This document shows, piece after piece, positions 60,984 to 64,000 of a stretch of DNA of 64,000 nucleotides; position 1 is the stretch's first letter, and each line of letters begins with the position of its first letter. The DNA comes from Jidongwangia harbinensis (GTDB lineage: Bacteria > Actinomycetota > Actinomycetes > Mycobacteriales > Micromonosporaceae): assembly GCF_020216025.1 (NCBI RefSeq), contig NZ_JAIWNC010000004.1, positions 1 through 64,000 of the forward strand. The letters are read 5' to 3'. The notes below the pieces were generated by a model. That model had not been told where the DNA came from. It was given only the letters and a program-made list of their open reading frames with translations, and searched no databases. The translations under genes were made by a program, and so were the position numbers.

Positions 60984-61022
60984 TCAGGGACGGCTGTCGG
61001 AGCGCAGACAGCAGCCACCCAC
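60984..61022 (-). CDS. Possible Cys-containing leader peptide upstream of the EamA gene
   Basis: A 12-codon ORF, GTG 61022 to TGA 60984, reading VGGCCLRSDSRP. It lies 26 bp before the EamA start, and GGAGCGC/GCGCTCC segments around it could form alternative hairpins. Short Cys-rich leaders controlling sulfur-related genes are known in actinobacteria. The RBS is weak. Confidence 0.35.
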   Translation of the reverse strand: MGGCCLRSDSRP

Positions 61023-61111
61023 CGCGTAGGGCGGGTCAGGGCGCGGGCGCTCCGGTCAGGAGCGCGGCGGGGGCAGAACGCCCGGGAACGGACTCACGGC
61101 GCCGACCCTAG

Positions 61112-62023
61112 TCAACCGAGCAGGTCGACGGTACGCAATATCGCGGCCAGCAGCAGGAGCGCGGCGACCGCGCCGCAGCCGACGCCCTGGATCAGGTTGC
61201 GGCGCTCGCGCGGGGCGTACGCCAGGATCGCGGCGACCAGCGCACCGGTCACCAGGCCGCCGAGGTGACCCGCAACGGAGATGTTGGCCACCACGAACGT
61301 GAACAGCACATTGATCATGATGATCGGCAGGATCGGCGCGACGCTCATGTTCAGCCGTCTGAGGACCACGAACGTGGCGGCCATCAGGCCGAAGACCGCG
61401 GTGGAGGCGCCGGCGGTGGCGGCGTTCGGGGCGGAGAAGAGGTACGCCGCCACGTTGCCGCCCAGCCCGGCGAGGACGTAGAGGGCGGCGAACCGCAGCC
61501 GGCCCAGCACCGCCTCCAGCTCGCGGCCCAGGATCCACAGCGCGTACATGTTCATCAGCAGGTGCAGCACGCCGTAGTGCAGGAACATCGCGGTGACCAG
61601 GCGGTACCACTCGCCGGCCGCGACGCCGTGCAACTCGCTGTCGAACGGGCCGTAGGTGGCGTACCCGATGACCGAACCCCAGTCGGTGAGCGGCGTGCTC
61701 TGCCCGAGCAGGCCGCCCCACCCGCCGCCGGCCACCGCGGTCATCCCGCCGGTCGCGACGGAGATGACCATCGCGAGCACGTTGATGCCGATCAGCGTTC
61801 GGGTGACCACACCGTCACGGCCGGCCACGCTCCCGCCGAAGGCGGTGCGGGCCGACCGTTGGGTGCGGCGTCCCTCGGCGACGCACTCCGGGCACTGGTG
61901 GCCGACCGACGCCGCGTTCATGCAGTCCGGGCAGATCGGACGCTCGCACCGGGTGCACCGGACGTACGTCTCCTTGGCGGGGTGTCGGTAGCAGACCGGA
62001 GCCGTCACCGGAGACTCACTCAT
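61112..62023 (-). CDS. Rhomboid-family intramembrane serine protease with N-terminal zinc finger
   Basis: A 303-residue protein from ATG 62023. Residues about 8-50 form a B-box-like zinc-binding module with cysteines and histidines (CYRHPAKETYVRCTRCERPI, CPDCMNAASVGHQCPECV). The rhomboid core follows: WYRLVTAMFLHYGVLHLLMN (HxxxN), catalytic Ser in TAGASTAVFGLMAATFV and His in ISVAGHLGGLVTG. Six to seven membrane segments. This architecture is standard for actinobacterial rhomboids encoded next to cyclophilin. The substrate is unknown. Confidence 0.94.
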   Translation of the reverse strand: MSESPVTAPVCYRHPAKETYVRCTRCERPICPDCMNAASVGHQCPECVAEGRRTQRSARTAFGGSVAGRDGVVTRTLIGINVLAMVISVATGGMTAVAGGGWGGLLGQSTPLTDWGSVIGYATYGPFDSELHGVAAGEWYRLVTAMFLHYGVLHLLMNMYALWILGRELEAVLGRLRFAALYVLAGLGGNVAAYLFSAPNAATAGASTAVFGLMAATFVVLRRLNMSVAPILPIIMINVLFTFVVANISVAGHLGGLVTGALVAAILAYAPRERRNLIQGVGCGAVAALLLLAAILRTVDLLG

Positions 62024-62049
62024 GTCACAAAGATACCCGCACGGGGTAA

Positions 62050-62577
62050 CTAGCCGGCGCGCTCGATCTCCACCCGCTCGATCACCACGTCCTCGCGGGG
62101 ACGGTCACCCGGACCGGTCGGCGTGCCCGCGATCGAGTCCACGACCTTCGCGGACTGCTCGTCGGCGACCGTACCGAAGATGGTGTGCCGGCGGTTGAGG
62201 TGCGGGGTCGGGCCCACCGTGATGAAGAACTGCGAGCCGTTCGTGCCCGGCCCGGCGTTCGCCATGGCCAGCAGGTACGGGCGGTCGAACTGCAGCTCGG
62301 GGTGGAACTCGTCGCCGAACTGGAAGCCCGGGCCGCCGCGGCCGGTGCCGGTCGGGTCGCCCATCTGGACCATGAAGCCGGCGATGACCCGGTGCGAGAT
62401 GGTGCCGTCGTAGTACGGCCCGCTGCCCTTCTGGCCGGTGCGCGGGTCGATGTAGTCCTTGGTGCCCTCGGCGAGCTCCACGAAGTTGCGCACGGTCGCC
62501 GGCGCGTGGTCCGGGAACAACTGCAGCCGGATCGGGCCGTGGTTGGTGTGCAGAGTGGCGTAAAGCGTCTCGGCCAC
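62050..62577 (-). CDS. Peptidyl-prolyl cis-trans isomerase, cyclophilin type
   Basis: A 175-residue cytoplasmic cyclophilin starting GTG 62577 with AGGAG 6 bp upstream; the longer frame to 62778 has no RBS. Signature: HTNHGPIRLQLFPDHAPATV, the active-site Arg in YDGTISHRVIAGFMVQMGDP, 'GTNGSQFFITVGPTPHLNRR' and HTIFGTV. It catalyses proline isomerisation during folding. It lies 26 bp before the rhomboid gene, the usual actinobacterial pairing near the origin. Confidence 0.95.
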   Translation of the reverse strand: MAETLYATLHTNHGPIRLQLFPDHAPATVRNFVELAEGTKDYIDPRTGQKGSGPYYDGTISHRVIAGFMVQMGDPTGTGRGGPGFQFGDEFHPELQFDRPYLLAMANAGPGTNGSQFFITVGPTPHLNRRHTIFGTVADEQSAKVVDSIAGTPTGPGDRPREDVVIERVEIERAG

Positions 62578-62737
62578 GGGTACTCCTGTCTGTGTCGCGG
62601 TCGTCGATCCGCACCGCGGGCCGACGCTGGACAGTTCTTTGGCAGTTCGGATCCTCCCCCATGTGTCTGAATCCGGCAGCGCGGGGGTACCTGAGAAGGC
62701 AACATGACGTGGAGAGAGCCACAGGAGGTGGGCACTG

Positions 62738-63427
62738 GTGTTTGAAACCATGCGACGGAAGCGCCGCAGCACGAACATGAAGAGCGAGCTCGGCCAGAGC
62801 GTTGATCACTTCAAGCGCGCCGCTGCGATCGCCGCGCAGGAGACCAGCTCGACTGTCGGCCCGAAGTTCTCCGCGGCGCGGGACCGGGTGCAGCCGGCCG
62901 CCACCAAGGCGAAGGGCGCCGCCACGAGCAGCTGGGACAGTGCTCTGGCGACGTTGACGCCGCTGGTGGCTGCCGCGACGGAGAGCGCACGGCAGTCGAA
63001 CGAGAAGGTGGTCAAGGTCGGCAAGAAGGCCGCCAAGGACAACCGGAAGAGCGCCAAGAAGCTCGAGAAGCACGCCGCGAAGGCACTGAACCGCAAGTCG
63101 TCGAGCCGCCGTGGCTCGCGTCTGATCGGTCTGGCTCTGATCGGTGGCGCGCTGGGCGCCGGCGCCGCGTACGCGCTGCGTCGCCGCCAGGCGGCCCAGT
63201 GGGACGAGTACGAGCCCAGCCGCCCGGTGACCGCCACCACGGCCGGCAGCGTGGACGACGCCGCGTTCGAGCCGGCGGACTCGGCCGCGTTCACTCCCCG
63301 CGGCACCGGGTCGGACGCCACCACCGTGGTGACCGACACCACGGACCAGACGTCCTCGACGCAGCACTCGGCGAAGGTCGCCCGGATGGCCGGCGGCCAG
63401 AACCCGAACGGCACCACCAAGAGCTGA
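62738..63427 (+). CDS. Lys/Ala-rich protein with one transmembrane segment (conserved actinobacterial type)
   Basis: A 229-residue protein from GTG 62738 (AGGAGGT upstream). Residues 1-120 form a charged helical region ('SELGQSVDHFKRAAAIAAQE', NEKVVKVGKKAAKDNRKSAK). A glycine-rich membrane segment LIGLALIGGALGAGAAYAL at about residues 128-146 follows, then a Thr/Asp-rich tail. It is like the DUF5324-type proteins seen near the cyclophilin/rhomboid genes in related genomes. The role is unknown, perhaps envelope associated. It is divergent from the cyclophilin gene. Confidence 0.75.
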   Translation: MFETMRRKRRSTNMKSELGQSVDHFKRAAAIAAQETSSTVGPKFSAARDRVQPAATKAKGAATSSWDSALATLTPLVAAATESARQSNEKVVKVGKKAAKDNRKSAKKLEKHAAKALNRKSSSRRGSRLIGLALIGGALGAGAAYALRRRQAAQWDEYEPSRPVTATTAGSVDDAAFEPADSAAFTPRGTGSDATTVVTDTTDQTSSTQHSAKVARMAGGQNPNGTTKS

Positions 63428-63452
63428 CCCCGGGCACCGACTGCCGCACGTC

Positions 63453-63481
63453 GGGCGGGCACCGTCATCGGTGACCCGCCC
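63453..63481. terminator. Hairpin between convergent genes
   Basis: GGGCGGGCACCG and CGGTGACCCGCCC pair with a small bulge around TCAT, between the ends of the Lys-rich protein gene and eccB. Confidence 0.6.
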
Positions 63482-63495
63482 GTCGGGCTACCTGG

Positions 63496-64000
63496 TCAGC
63501 GGTCGGCGGTGGCCGATCTGCGGGCCCGCGCGGGATCCAGCGGCGGGCCCTGCGGCAGCAACGCCACCAGCTGGGCGGGCACCTGCACCGGCGCCTTCCC
63601 GGCGTACCCCAACCGGCCGAGCAGGTCCCGGGCGGCCAGCGGGTACCGCCGACCGGTGTCCGTGACAATGCTCACGGTGCCGCTGTCCGGCGGCGCGGTC
63701 GCCGACGCGGCGGCCGCCACCAGCGCGCCCCTGCCCCGCTCCACGTGCACCAGGTCGGCCTGCACCCCGCCGGGCACGGCCGGGGCACCGCGGACCGGCA
63801 CACCGGCCGGAACGGTCGGGTCGATCCGTACCCCGTCTCCGGCCTGATCCAGCGGGAGGGTCATGCAGACCCGCGCGGCCGGGGTGATCAGCTCCGGCAC
63901 GGCCGGCGGCAGGCCGCCGGCGTCGACCAGCTGCCGCCGGGAGGCCGGCAAGGTGTTGAAGGCACTGCCGAGTTCGACCGGCGGGTACGCGTCCGGCTCG
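63496..64000 (-). CDS. eccB: Type VII secretion protein EccB, C-terminal part (runs off the window)
   Basis: The frame is open to the right window edge, so only the last about 168 residues are seen. 'GTVSIVTDTGRRYPLAARDL' then LGRLGYAGKAPVQVPAQLVA, LLPQGPPLDPARARR is the typical C-terminal repeat of EccB, the membrane-anchored periplasmic ATP-binding subunit of ESX/type VII systems. MTLPLDQAGDGVRIDPTV and a Cys (RVCMT) upstream fit the family. The N-terminal anchor and the rest of the ESX cluster should lie beyond the window. Confidence 0.85.
   Translation of the reverse strand, partial: EPDAYPPVELGSAFNTLPASRRQLVDAGGLPPAVPELITPAARVCMTLPLDQAGDGVRIDPTVPAGVPVRGAPAVPGGVQADLVHVERGRGALVAAAASATAPPDSGTVSIVTDTGRRYPLAARDLLGRLGYAGKAPVQVPAQLVALLPQGPPLDPARARRSATADR

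Overview
The window is very GC-rich DNA with GTG/ATG starts, leaderless-looking promoters and long antisense open frames. Its gene families point to a filamentous actinomycete, most likely Micromonosporaceae (Actinoplanes-like): GT-C-like membrane proteins, DUF4352-like and DUF6236-like proteins, ECF42/YciI pairs, an Rhs giant, ESX EccB, and a rhomboid plus cyclophilin group of the kind found near the actinobacterial origin. The genus is inferred from gene content only.

The left half (about 1-31.7 kb) is an accessory, strongly rearranged region. It holds a decayed HINT-type polymorphic toxin with its presumed immunity gene (2.06-2.97 kb), ISAs1-type transposase debris (2.96-3.45 and 7.63 kb), and a run of immunity-like genes: a frameshifted Imm10 homologue, a SMI1/KNR4 protein and small unknowns (3.6-5.2 kb). 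Three regulated metabolic pairs follow (6-13.1 kb): GlxA/AraC with a monooxygenase, TetR between two hydrolases, and MarR with a quinone oxidoreductase; their divergent intergenic regions contain palindromes. An IS3-type pseudogene abuts an IS5-type fragment (13.6-15.3 kb), followed by a DUF6236-like gene. A 2065-residue secreted Rhs protein (18.55-24.75 kb) has a lysine-rich C-terminal extension and a tightly linked partner gene. The SMI1 block is duplicated at 27.2-27.8 kb, a membrane-protein gene is frameshifted, an Apea-like HEPN gene is present (29.3-30.7 kb), and a degenerate repeat seen at 5.3 kb recurs at 31 kb. The region ends at tRNA-Arg and tRNA-Ser.

The right half (32-64 kb) looks like stable chromosome. 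In order it has a histone-H1-like/EcsC protein, a CPBP protease, a flavohemoprotein, an XRE-peptide deformylase fusion, an IdeR-type box ahead of a FhuF-like protein, and a repeat-filled intergenic region. Next come a large membrane protein, a methyltransferase, PEBP, GNAT and NlpC/P60 proteins, a YciI/ECF42 sigma operon, lipoproteins, tRNA-Ser, SoxR with a split transketolase, and a small membrane/SPFH-like cluster. Last are a trypsin-NACHT-HEAT protein with a small upstream partner, a thiolase, an EamA transporter with a possible Cys leader peptide, a rhomboid protease, cyclophilin, and a partial EccB at the right edge.

The best candidates for undescribed biology are the trypsin-NACHT-HEAT gene with its PH-like neighbour (a possible STAND defence system), the Rhs protein with its novel C-terminus and partner, and the HTH-peptide deformylase fusion. 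The left region reads as a graveyard and reservoir of toxin-immunity parts being copied and broken.
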